Positions 8,892 to 16,763 of a stretch of DNA of 64,000 bases are shown here, in pieces. Under the pieces are notes generated by a model that was not told where the DNA came from, ran no database searches, and saw only the letters and a program-made list of their open reading frames with translations. Source of the stretch: Methylobacterium mesophilicum SR1.6/6 (GTDB lineage Bacteria; Pseudomonadota; Alphaproteobacteria; Rhizobiales; Beijerinckiaceae); the NCBI RefSeq assembly GCF_000364445.2, contig NZ_CP043538.1, forward strand, positions 999,612 to 1,063,611, written 5' to 3'. The number at the start of each line of letters is the position of its first letter. The first letter of the stretch is position 1. The translations under genes were made by a program, and so were the position numbers.

Positions 8892-9364
8892 GACTGCCCC
8901 CAGGCGAACGGCGGCAGCTGGATGTGCAGGCCGTAGTAGAACAGGGCGCAGCCGAACGCCGCGATCAAAGTTGCGAGGAGGCAGGCGCCGCGCAGCGTCG
9001 AGGTGCGGTCACCCATCGCCGACAGGAACACGCAGGTGAACGTCGCCGGGAACAGGCCGGCGGTGCGGGCGAGCAGCAGGAAGGCGAGCATCCCGCCGAT
9101 GATGCAGCCCCAGCCGCGCCATTCGGGGCGACTGAGGTCGACGCGGTCGTGGTCGTGCGCGTCGGCAGCCCTCGCCTCCGACAGCCCGATGCCGAGGCCG
9201 CAGACCACGAGGATGACGCCCATGGCCAGCGGGAAGGCCCCCGGTCCGATCGCCGCCAGCGTGCCGAGGCCATAGGTCGCCGATTCCGCGATGGCGCCCA
9301 GGCCGATCAGCGCGGTCAGGGTGCCGGCGTAGCGCTCCCTGTGCTGTTGAATCGAGTAAAGCAC
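8888..9364 (-). CDS. tctB: Tripartite tricarboxylate transporter small subunit TctB
   Basis: A 158-residue protein with four predicted membrane helices, typical of TctB. I chose the GTG at 9364 because GGAGGG lies four bases upstream and the protein then begins directly before the first hydrophobic helix. The longer open frame upstream adds an Arg/Pro-rich tail with no membrane-protein character. It overlaps tctA by four bases and follows the enolase-superfamily gene at 9451-10590 by 86 bases. Confidence 0.9.
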   Translation of the reverse strand: MLYSIQQHRERYAGTLTALIGLGAIAESATYGLGTLAAIGPGAFPLAMGVILVVCGLGIGLSEARAADAHDHDRVDLSRPEWRGWGCIIGGMLAFLLLARTAGLFPATFTCVFLSAMGDRTSTLRGACLLATLIAAFGCALFYYGLHIQLPPFAWGQS

Positions 9365-9450
9365 GCGTCCCTCCGGTCGACCTGGCCTTTTTATTCTTGC
9401 TCGGCAGACGGCCCCGGGCGTCGTGGGGCCGCGCGATCCATCGAGGGAGA

Positions 9451-10590
9451 TCAGACGTAGCAGGGGCCGTCGATCAGCGGATTGGCGGCGAGGAAGCGCT
9501 CGTCGACCTCGACGCCGAGGCCTGGGCCGTCCGGCGGGCACACCTTGCCCTCAGCGTCGAGCCGATAGGGCAGACCGACCACGTCGTCGCGGAAGGGGTT
9601 GTGCCGGGCCACGTCGCCCTCGAAGTAGCCGGGGTTGTCGACGGCCGCGAGCAGGTGGAGCGTCGCCACCATGTTGATGCCGGTGGCCGAGGTGTGCGGG
9701 TTGACCGAGATCTTCCAGGCGGAGGCCAGCGCGGCGATCCGCATCGTCTCGGTGATGCCGCCGGTCTTCGACAGGTCGGGCTGGACGAAGCCGAGATAGC
9801 CGGCCTGAAGCGCCTGCACGAACTCGTAGCGCGTGAAGTGGTTCTCGCCGGCGGCGAGCGGCACCGTGCCGAGCCGTGCCGCCTCGCCGTAGCTGTAGGC
9901 ATCGTGGGGCGGAAACGGCTCCTCCAGCCAGGCGACTCCGGCCGCCTCGAAGGCCGGCATCACCCGGCGGACGTCGTCGACCGAGTAGCCGGTGTTGGCG
10001 TCGACCAGGATCTCGACGTCGGCGCCCAGCGCCTCCCGCACCGCCTCGACCCGGGCGATGTCGCGCCGCGGGCTGTCGCCGACGCGCAGCTTCACCGCCC
10101 GGTAGCCGGCGGCCACGTGGGCGCGCGCCTCGTCGGCGAGCGAGGCCGGCTCCTGCCAGCCGAGCGAGATGCCGCCGGCATAGGCCGGCACCGCGCGGGG
10201 GCCTCCCCCGAGCAGCCGGTAGATCGGCCATCCGGCCGCCTTGCCGCGGATGTCCCACAGGGCGATGTCGAGGCCGGACAGCGCCATCGCGGCGGCCGCG
10301 CCCATGCCGTGGCTGGCGAGCTGCATCCGGTAGACCCGGGCCCAGACGCCGTTGACGTCGAGGGGATCCATCCCGAGGACGAGGTCGGACAGGGTCGTGT
10401 CGATGAGTTTGGCGATGGCGCCCGGGCAGCGCCCGTGATGGGCCTCACCCCAGCCGACGAGGCCTTCGTCGGTCTCGACCTTCACGAGCACGGCGTCGCG
10501 CTTGACCGCGCGGCCGATGCCGAGGCGGACATTCTGACCCTCGGGGACCCGGAACGAGATCGGGACGGACTGGATGCGGGTGATGCGCAT
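9451..10590 (-). CDS. Mandelate racemase/muconate lactonizing enzyme family protein 1
   Basis: A 379-residue enolase-superfamily member with an N-terminal capping domain and a C-terminal (beta/alpha) barrel. Mg ligands are visible in Leu-Val-Asp-Ala-Asn, Trp-Leu-Glu-Glu-Pro and Ala-Ala-Gly-Glu-Asn. The base motif on strand 2 is Val-Lys-Leu-Arg-Val, a KxR rather than KxK variant, and a C-terminal His appears in Val-Asn-Pro-His-Thr. Members abstract the alpha-proton of a carboxylate, causing racemisation or dehydration. In this operon it probably works on an acid brought in by TctABC; dehydration of a sugar acid is the most common role, but I cannot assign a substrate. Confidence 0.88.
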   Translation of the reverse strand: MRITRIQSVPISFRVPEGQNVRLGIGRAVKRDAVLVKVETDEGLVGWGEAHHGRCPGAIAKLIDTTLSDLVLGMDPLDVNGVWARVYRMQLASHGMGAAAAMALSGLDIALWDIRGKAAGWPIYRLLGGGPRAVPAYAGGISLGWQEPASLADEARAHVAAGYRAVKLRVGDSPRRDIARVEAVREALGADVEILVDANTGYSVDDVRRVMPAFEAAGVAWLEEPFPPHDAYSYGEAARLGTVPLAAGENHFTRYEFVQALQAGYLGFVQPDLSKTGGITETMRIAALASAWKISVNPHTSATGINMVATLHLLAAVDNPGYFEGDVARHNPFRDDVVGLPYRLDAEGKVCPPDGPGLGVEVDERFLAANPLIDGPCYV

Positions 10591-10600
10591 GGGTTTTCCC

Positions 10601-11575
10601 TTAGGCGGACCGGGTCGCGGACAGGATGTCGGGATTGACGAGGTTGCGCGGTCGCTCGCCGCGCAGGATGCGCAGCATCTCCTCGACGGCGCCGACGCTC
10701 ATGGCGCGCGAGCTGGTCTGCGTGATGCCGGCCACGTGCGGGGTGAGCAGCAGATTCGGGCAGGCTAGAAGCGGATGATCGGAGGCCAACGGCTGCGCGT
10801 CAAACACGTCGAGTGCCGCACCGGCGAGCGCACCGGTCCGCAGGGCGGAGGCGAGCGCGGCCGCGTCGATCACGGGCCCGCGGGCGACGTTGATGAGGAC
10901 GGCGTCCGAGCGCATCCGGCCGATCTGCGCGGCATCGACGAGGCCGCGGGTCGCCTCGGTGAGTGGGCAGGCGATCACCACCGCGTCGCTCTGCGCGAAC
11001 AGGGTCTCCAGGTCGACCGCCTGGACGAGACCGCCGAGCGTCGCGCCGCTGCGGGAGGCGCCGAGCACGCGCAGGCCGAAGCCGTGATGAGCGATCCGCG
11101 CGACGCGGCCGCCGATCTCGCCGAGGCCGAGCACCCCGAGGGTGCTGCCGCCGATCTCGGCGAGGCCGTCGGCGATCGGTCGCACGGCGCCCCATCCCGC
11201 CGCGCGCAGGCCGCCGTCGAGACGCCAGACCTGGCGGCGCAGGTGGAACAGCGCCGCGAACACGTACTCGGCCACGGCCTGCGTGTTGCTGCCGGGCAGA
11301 TTGGCGACCGGGATGCCGCGCGCGGTCGCTGCCGCGACGGGGATCATGTCGAGGCCGACGCCGTGGCGGACGATGCCGCGCAGCCGCGTCGCGCCGTCCA
11401 GGATATCGTCGGGAAGCTTGACGCGCACCACGAGGCCCTCCGCCTCGGCGATGAGCGCCCGCAGGGTCTCGGAGCTCGGGTCGGGTGCGGTGACCGGGCG
11501 GGCATACTCCGCCAGCATAGCCTCCGCCTCCGGATGGATCGGGTTGGTCAACAGGACCACGGGGCGCTCGGTCAT
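10601..11575 (-). CDS. D-isomer-specific 2-hydroxyacid dehydrogenase
   Basis: A 324-residue NAD(P)-dependent dehydrogenase related to phosphoglycerate dehydrogenase. The dinucleotide fold motif Gly-Leu-Gly-Glu-Ile-Gly is near residue 150. The catalytic Arg lies in Asn-Val-Ala-Arg-Gly and the His in Leu-Thr-Pro-His-Val-Ala-Gly; the usual Glu is Asp in Leu-Asp-Val-Phe-Asp, a known conservative variant. It interconverts 2-hydroxy and 2-oxo acids. It overlaps the FAH-family gene by four bases and is followed 10 bases later by an enolase-superfamily gene, so it is part of the same catabolic operon. Confidence 0.9.
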   Translation of the reverse strand: MTERPVVLLTNPIHPEAEAMLAEYARPVTAPDPSSETLRALIAEAEGLVVRVKLPDDILDGATRLRGIVRHGVGLDMIPVAAATARGIPVANLPGSNTQAVAEYVFAALFHLRRQVWRLDGGLRAAGWGAVRPIADGLAEIGGSTLGVLGLGEIGGRVARIAHHGFGLRVLGASRSGATLGGLVQAVDLETLFAQSDAVVIACPLTEATRGLVDAAQIGRMRSDAVLINVARGPVIDAAALASALRTGALAGAALDVFDAQPLASDHPLLACPNLLLTPHVAGITQTSSRAMSVGAVEEMLRILRGERPRNLVNPDILSATRSA

Positions 11576-12465
11576 GGTCCTTCCTCGACGATGGGGCTGA
11601 TCAGGCTGCCCAGACCCTCGACCCAGGCAGTCATCGTCGAGCCGGGCCGGATCCAGGCCGGCGGCTGGCGCAGAGCCGCGATCCCCGCCGGCGTGCCGGT
11701 GGCGATGACGTCACCGGGCTCCAGCACCGTCTGCCGCGACAGGTGGGCGACGAGGTCGGCCACCGAGAACAGCATCCGGGCCGTGGTGGAGTCCTGCAGG
11801 CTCACCCCGTCGATCGACAGCCCGATCCGCAGGCTCTGGGGGTCGGGCACCTCGTCGCTGGTCGCGAGGTAGGGACCGAACGGGCCGAAGGTCGCGATGT
11901 TCTTGCCCGGGCCGAAGCCGTCGCGGCGGATCAACTCGCTGGCGCTGACGTCGTTGAACACGCCGTACGCGCAGACATGATTGAGGGCGTCTTCCGCGCG
12001 TACCCCGTGGGCGCGACGGCCGATCACCGCGGCGATCTCGGCCTCGTAGGTGCAGCCGCCGATGCCCGGCGGCAGCACCACGGGCTCGCCCGGACCGATC
12101 ACCGTCCACGGCTCCTTCATGAACAGGAACGGCTCGGCCGGATGAGGGGCGCCGCGCTCGGCCAGCGCGTCCACGTAATTGTGCGCGATCCCGAAGATTC
12201 GGCCGGGCCTCGGCAACGGTGCGCGCAGGCGCACCGATCGCAGCGGCAGCTGTGCCGCCTCCGGAATGGCGTGAGCGCGCAGGCGCGCTGCGGCGTCGGC
12301 CAATCCGGAACGGATGAGGTCGAGGACCTGCGGCGGGCAGCCGGCGAGCGCCGGCTGCAGCGCGGGATGGGCGAGGTCGACGACCGTGTCGTCCGGCCCG
12401 CTGGCGTCGCCCAGCAGGAGACCCGCCCGCTCCGCGCCGTCGCTCGAAAAGGTGACGAGGCGCAT
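11572..12465 (-). CDS. Fumarylacetoacetate hydrolase family protein
   Basis: A 297-residue FAH-fold protein. The metal-binding Tyr-Glu-Ala-Glu-Ile segment follows a Gly-Cys-Thr pair, and Asn-Asp-Val-Ser-Ala-Ser-Glu-Leu is followed by Gly-Pro-Gly-Lys-Asn and a C-terminal Thr-Gly-Thr-Pro-Ala-Gly motif. Relatives are 2-keto-3-deoxy acid dehydratases, oxaloacetate decarboxylases and C-C bond hydrolases. After an enolase-superfamily dehydratase, an FAH protein acting on a 2-keto-3-deoxy acid would be a familiar arrangement. It overlaps the downstream dehydrogenase gene by four bases. Confidence 0.88.
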   Translation of the reverse strand: MRLVTFSSDGAERAGLLLGDASGPDDTVVDLAHPALQPALAGCPPQVLDLIRSGLADAAARLRAHAIPEAAQLPLRSVRLRAPLPRPGRIFGIAHNYVDALAERGAPHPAEPFLFMKEPWTVIGPGEPVVLPPGIGGCTYEAEIAAVIGRRAHGVRAEDALNHVCAYGVFNDVSASELIRRDGFGPGKNIATFGPFGPYLATSDEVPDPQSLRIGLSIDGVSLQDSTTARMLFSVADLVAHLSRQTVLEPGDVIATGTPAGIAALRQPPAWIRPGSTMTAWVEGLGSLISPIVEEGP

Positions 12466-12476
12466 CGCGGCGTGCC

Positions 12477-13619
12477 TCAGGCGGCGCGATAGCGGTCGAT
12501 CACGGCGCGGTCGACCTCGACCCCGAGCCCCGGCGCCGTGGGGACCGCGACCTTACCGCCGACCTGCCGGATCGGCTCGAGGGCCAGGTGATCCCGGAAG
12601 GGGTTCTCCTCCTGCTCGAACTCGAGCATCGGCGCGACCGGGAACAGGCAGGGGGGCTGATCGGGGATCGAGGCGAGGAAGTGGATTGTCGCGGCCAGGC
12701 CGACCACCGAGCCCCAGGCGTGGGGCACGCACTCGACGCCGTGCGCCGTCGCCATCGCGGCGATCTTCTTGCACTCGGTGATGCCGCCGGCCGCGCACAC
12801 GTCCGGCTGGACGATGTCCATCGCCTTGCGCGCGATGGCGTCGCGGAAACCCCAGCGGGTGAACTCGTTCTCGCCGCCGGCCACCGCCACGTCGAGGGCG
12901 CGGGTGACCTCGACGTAGCCGTCGAGATCTTCCGGCGAGATCGGCTCCTCGAACCACTCGATGCCGAGTTCCTCCAGCCGCCGTCCCATCCGGATGGCGG
13001 TCGGCACCGTGAGCGAGTGGTTGGCGTCGACCATGAGGCGGATGTCCGGCCCGACCGCCTCGCGCACCGCCGCCACGCGGGCGATGTCGCGCTCGATCGA
13101 ACCGAGGCCGATCTTCATCTTCACGGCCTTGAAGCCGGCCTCGACGTAGCCGCGCGCCTCCGCGACCGCCTCCTCGACGAGGCGGTCCATGTCGGTGAAG
13201 TACAGGCCGGTCGCGTAGGCGTCGACGCTGGTGCGGAAGGCGCCGCCGATGAGCTTGTGCACCGGCTTGCCCACGCTCTTGCCGATGATGTCCCACAGCG
13301 CGATGTCGATGCCGCTGATCGCCGCGATCGACATGCCCTTCGGCCCGTAATCCTTGATCCGATTGTACAGGTCCTCCCAGACGACCTCGACGTCGAACGG
13401 GTCCTGACCGATCACCCGGGGCGCGAGCTGAGTGTCGATGAACGCCTTGGCCACCGCGGACGGTCCGTAGCACTCGCCCCACCCGACGATGCCGTCCGCC
13501 GTCTCGATCTCGACGAGGCAGGTGCCGCGGGTCTTGTACAGCCAGCCGCGGGAGGAGGTGAACGGCCGTTTGATCGGCGTGGTCACGACGTGGCAGGTGA
13601 TGGTCTTGATCTTGGTCAC
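12477..13619 (-). CDS. Mandelate racemase/muconate lactonizing enzyme family protein 2
   Basis: A 380-residue enolase-superfamily enzyme, clearly different from the two others in this island. Its strand-2 motif is Val-Lys-Met-Lys (KxK), the Mg ligands are in Met-Val-Asp-Ala-Asn, Trp-Phe-Glu-Glu-Pro and Ala-Gly-Gly-Glu-Asn, and a catalytic-type His occurs in Val-Pro-His-Ala-Trp. It is the second gene of the operon, directly after tctC. KxK plus His resembles the mandelate racemase subgroup, so it could racemise or dehydrate the imported acid. Substrate not assignable. Confidence 0.9.
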   Translation of the reverse strand: MTKIKTITCHVVTTPIKRPFTSSRGWLYKTRGTCLVEIETADGIVGWGECYGPSAVAKAFIDTQLAPRVIGQDPFDVEVVWEDLYNRIKDYGPKGMSIAAISGIDIALWDIIGKSVGKPVHKLIGGAFRTSVDAYATGLYFTDMDRLVEEAVAEARGYVEAGFKAVKMKIGLGSIERDIARVAAVREAVGPDIRLMVDANHSLTVPTAIRMGRRLEELGIEWFEEPISPEDLDGYVEVTRALDVAVAGGENEFTRWGFRDAIARKAMDIVQPDVCAAGGITECKKIAAMATAHGVECVPHAWGSVVGLAATIHFLASIPDQPPCLFPVAPMLEFEQEENPFRDHLALEPIRQVGGKVAVPTAPGLGVEVDRAVIDRYRAA

Positions 13620-13675
13620 GCTATCCGTCCCGGTCGTTGTTCAGATCGTTCGAGCGCTCGGAAAGGGAGGTCGGC

Positions 13676-14653
13676 TCAGGATTTGAAGACCTTCTCGGCC
13701 ACGACCTTGATCGACTGCTCGACCCGATCGACCTCGGCGGTCAGAGCGTCGCCGGTCAGCGGCGCGATCAGGAAGGCGTTGCGCTCGGCGAAGTCCTTGA
13801 AGCGCTGGTCTCCGATCGCGGCGCTGAAGCCGTCGATCAGCTTGGTGCGCACCTCCGGCGGGAGCTTGGCCGGGGCGACCACGTAGGCCATCTGCACCAC
13901 CGGGCCGAACGGGAACACGTCGTAGCCGCGCTCCTTGAAGGTCGGCACGTCGGGGAACTGCCGGAGGCGCTCATCGGCGAACACGCCGAGCGCGCGCACC
14001 AGACCCTGCTGCAGCTGGCCGAGCGACTCGGCGGGCTTGAGCACCGCGGCCTGGATCTGCCCGCCGGCGAGGTCGGTGATGACCTTGGCCCCGCCGGTGT
14101 AGGGCGCGTTGATATAGGCGACCCCCGCCGCCCGGGCGGTCATCGAGGCGAAGATGTGGTTGAGGTTGTAGTTGCCCGGCGTGCCGATCGACACGCTGCC
14201 CGGGTTCTTCTTCATGTGCGCGAGGAAGTCGTCCAGCGTCTGGTGCGGGCTCGATCCGGGGACGAGCAGCATCAAGGGATCGATCGACACGCGGGCGATG
14301 TGGCTGAACTGATTGCTCTTCAGGGGTGTCTTGCCCTCGGCCATGTAGGCCAGCGTCGAACTCGTCCCCATGCCGAGCGTGTAGCCGTCCGGGTTCGCCG
14401 TCGCGACGCGCCGCATCCCGATCGTGCCGGTGGCGCCGGGCTGATTCTCGACGATCATCGTGATGCCGCGCTCCTTGAGCAGCGGCTGAAGTCCGCGCGC
14501 CAGGATGTCGTTCGAGCCTCCCGCGTTCCACGGCACGATGAAGGTGACTTCGCGCGCCGGGAAGGTCGACTGCGCCAGGGCGGTCCGTGCGCCGAGGGCA
14601 CCCAGAACGAGGCTTCCGACGAGGCTGCGGCGGGTGAGCATGGCGTTCCTCAC
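13676..14653 (-). CDS. tctC: Tripartite tricarboxylate transporter binding protein TctC (Bug family)
   Basis: A 325-residue periplasmic binding protein of the Bug/TctC family. The N-terminus has a twin-arginine-like Thr-Arg-Arg-Ser-Leu and a hydrophobic signal ending Ala-Leu-Ala-Gln. Family features include Phe-Ile-Val-Pro-Trp-Asn-Ala-Gly-Gly-Ser-Asn-Asp, the Asn-Gln-Pro-Gly-Ala loop and a Tyr-Thr-Gly-Gly motif that contact a ligand carboxylate. It is the first gene of the operon, so it is far from its partners tctB and tctA, which lie at the distal end. A start five residues later is also possible. Confidence 0.95.
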   Translation of the reverse strand: MRNAMLTRRSLVGSLVLGALGARTALAQSTFPAREVTFIVPWNAGGSNDILARGLQPLLKERGITMIVENQPGATGTIGMRRVATANPDGYTLGMGTSSTLAYMAEGKTPLKSNQFSHIARVSIDPLMLLVPGSSPHQTLDDFLAHMKKNPGSVSIGTPGNYNLNHIFASMTARAAGVAYINAPYTGGAKVITDLAGGQIQAAVLKPAESLGQLQQGLVRALGVFADERLRQFPDVPTFKERGYDVFPFGPVVQMAYVVAPAKLPPEVRTKLIDGFSAAIGDQRFKDFAERNAFLIAPLTGDALTAEVDRVEQSIKVVAEKVFKS

Positions 14654-14663
14654 GTCTTCGTTG

Positions 14664-14676
14664 TTTGTTATAACGA
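14664..14676. promoter_or_regulatory. Candidate GntR/FCD operator between tctC and the gntR gene
   Basis: The sequence TTTGTTATAACGA contains the perfect 8-base palindrome GTTATAAC at 14667-14674 with nearly symmetric flanks. It lies about 20 bases from the tctC start and about 100 bases from the divergent regulator start. FadR-type GntR proteins bind short palindromes of this general shape. Assignment to the neighbouring regulator is inference from position. Confidence 0.5.
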
Positions 14677-14773
14677 TGGAATGCGGCTACGTTGTCAAGC
14701 GCGGTCGAACCCGTCGGCGTCGGTCTGACTTGATCTGCGCCGCGCGGGTTGCCGAGGGGTGGGGGGCAACGCC

Positions 14774-15490
14774 ATGAGACACGTCGAGCGGCTGCCGCTC
14801 TGGGATCAGGCCTATGCCGAGCTGCGGACCGCCATGCTCGGCGGACGGTTCGAGCCGGGTGAGCGGATCCTCCTGCGCGAGGTGGCGGCCGAACTCGGCA
14901 TCAGCCTCACGCCGGTCCGCGATGCGGTCAACCGTTTGATCGCCGAGCACGTGCTGGAGCGCGGCAGCTCGGGGCAGGGAGGTGGCGCCGTGGTCCCGCG
15001 CATGAACGTGGAGCGTTTCGACGAGTTGCTGACCATCCGCTGCGACCTCGAAGGTCGGGCCGCGGCGCGCGCCGCCGAGCGCGCAGCCCCGGGCGATCTC
15101 GGCGTCCTCGACGCGCTTCTCGCCGAGATGAAGACCCTGATCCGGCAGCAGAAGCTCGACGCGTATCTCGACCTGCACCGGCGCTTCCATTTCGAGCTCT
15201 ACGCCCTCGCGCGCATGCCGATCCTGGAGGGGTTGATCGAGAACATCTGGCTCCGGTGCGGCCCGGTCCTGACCTACGTCATCCCGGACTACGTGCTGCT
15301 CGAGAAGGGCAGCGACCTGCACACCGCCGCACTCTCGGCCCTGCGCACGGGCGACGCGGAGGCGGCGGCCGCGGCGATCCGGCAGGATATCCGCGAGGCG
15401 GGCCGGTACATCGCCGGCCTCGCCGACGCCGCCGGGCTCATCGAAGACCCGGCGGCGAGCCGCCGGCCGCGGGCGCACGCGGCGTCATGA
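14774..15490 (+). CDS. GntR family regulator with FCD effector domain
   Basis: A regulator of about 238 residues. The N-terminal winged helix (Leu-Arg-Thr-Ala-Met-Leu-Gly-Gly-Arg-Phe-Glu-Pro-Gly-Glu and Val-Ala-Ala-Glu-Leu-Gly-Ile-Ser) is followed by an all-helical FCD domain with the metal-binding Asp/His pattern (His-Arg-Arg-Phe-His). I chose ATG 14774 with a G-rich ribosome site; a GTG at 14759 is possible. It is divergent from the tctC operon and convergent with the enolase-superfamily gene at 15522, so it very likely controls this island in response to a carboxylate. Confidence 0.9.
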   Translation: MRHVERLPLWDQAYAELRTAMLGGRFEPGERILLREVAAELGISLTPVRDAVNRLIAEHVLERGSSGQGGGAVVPRMNVERFDELLTIRCDLEGRAAARAAERAAPGDLGVLDALLAEMKTLIRQQKLDAYLDLHRRFHFELYALARMPILEGLIENIWLRCGPVLTYVIPDYVLLEKGSDLHTAALSALRTGDAEAAAAAIRQDIREAGRYIAGLADAAGLIEDPAASRRPRAHAAS

Positions 15491-15521
15491 TCGGGAACAG
15501 GTGAGCGCGATGAGCGTGCTC

Positions 15522-16631
15522 CTACGTCAGGACGGCCGTGGTTTTAGCCCGGATGAGATCGCGGTCGATCTCCGCGCCGAGCCCGGCCGCCGTAGGCGCG
15601 TGCACCATGCCGGCGGGATCGACCGCGATGTCCGCGGCGAGCCCGTACTTCTGCGCCGCATCCGGCAGCAGCACCTCGAAGAACTCAGTGTTGCGGATCG
15701 CCATGATGACGTGGAGGTTGGCGACGTTGTTGAGCGAGTTGCCGCCGTGGTGGACCTCGAAGTTCATCCCGAAGGCCTCGGCGAGATGGGCCGCCTTGAC
15801 GAGCGTGGTGATGCCGCCCTTCACCGCCACGTCGCCGCGCAGGAAGTCGGTGGCGCGCTGCAGGATCCAGGGCGCGTAGGACTCGAAGCCGGCCTGCGGG
15901 TACTCGGTCGCCATGATCGGCACGTCGAGCTTGGCCTTAAGCTTGACGTAACCGTAGAGGTCGGAATCCGCGAGCGGATCCTCGTACCAGTAGTAGCCCG
16001 CCGCCTCGATCGCGCGGCCCACTCGCAGCGCCTGCTCGTAGGTATACCCCCAGCAGGCGTCGAGCATCAGCGTGAACCCGTCACCCATCTCGGCCCGCAC
16101 CGCCTCGCAGATCGCGATGTCGTCGCGCCATACCTGAGGCGGGTGGATCTTGTAGGCGCTCCAGCCGGCCTCACGATACGCACTCGCCTGCTCCACGTAG
16201 GCCGTGGCCCCCTCGAGGATCTGCGAGCTTGCGTAGGCGGGCACGCGGTCGCGATAGGTGCCGATGAGCCGATGGATCGGCAGTCCCGCGGCCTTGCCGG
16301 CGAGGTCCCACAGGGCGACGTCGAGCGCGCCGATCGTCCGGACGGAGGCCGCGCGCACGCGGGCCCACAGCTCTTGGTTCAGGCGCTCGCGGTCGAGGGG
16401 ATCGCGCCCGATGAGCACCGGCTTGAGCACCCGCACGAGAAGTGGCGCGTCGAGATCGGCTGGTCCGTACGCCGAGCCGAGGAAGGCGTGCCCCTCGATG
16501 CCCTCGTCGGTGTGGATCGTGACGAGGCCGAGTTGGCTGCTGCCGACCGCGCGCGCCGTACGCCCGGAGTAGCGTGTCGGCGGGATATCGTCCCAGCCGA
16601 AGAGGGTCACAGTGACATCTCGTATGCGCAT
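15522..16631 (-). CDS. Mandelate racemase/muconate lactonizing enzyme family protein 3
   Basis: A 369-residue third enolase-superfamily enzyme. The strand-2 motif is Tyr-Lys-Ile-His (KxH); metal ligands appear in Leu-Asp-Ala-Cys-Trp-Gly, Tyr-Glu-Asp-Pro and Ala-Thr-Glu-Tyr, and there is a His pair in Val-His-His-Gly-Gly. The altered residues compared with proteins 1 and 2 point to a different substrate or reaction. It is a single gene on its own promoter, convergent with gntR and divergent from the MFS gene at 16764, suggesting a separate input branch of the same pathway. Confidence 0.88.
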   Translation of the reverse strand: MRIRDVTVTLFGWDDIPPTRYSGRTARAVGSSQLGLVTIHTDEGIEGHAFLGSAYGPADLDAPLLVRVLKPVLIGRDPLDRERLNQELWARVRAASVRTIGALDVALWDLAGKAAGLPIHRLIGTYRDRVPAYASSQILEGATAYVEQASAYREAGWSAYKIHPPQVWRDDIAICEAVRAEMGDGFTLMLDACWGYTYEQALRVGRAIEAAGYYWYEDPLADSDLYGYVKLKAKLDVPIMATEYPQAGFESYAPWILQRATDFLRGDVAVKGGITTLVKAAHLAEAFGMNFEVHHGGNSLNNVANLHVIMAIRNTEFFEVLLPDAAQKYGLAADIAVDPAGMVHAPTAAGLGAEIDRDLIRAKTTAVLT

Positions 16632-16763
16632 GACGTCGCCTCCGGCCCGGGACCGCCGCGGATGCGGCCTTCGCTCTCCGGCGTGTTCGGGTCACCCACC
16701 ATCTAGAGCTGCCGTGACCCGCGCGTCGAGACGTGGGCCGGCCCAAGTACTGGGAGGACAACC

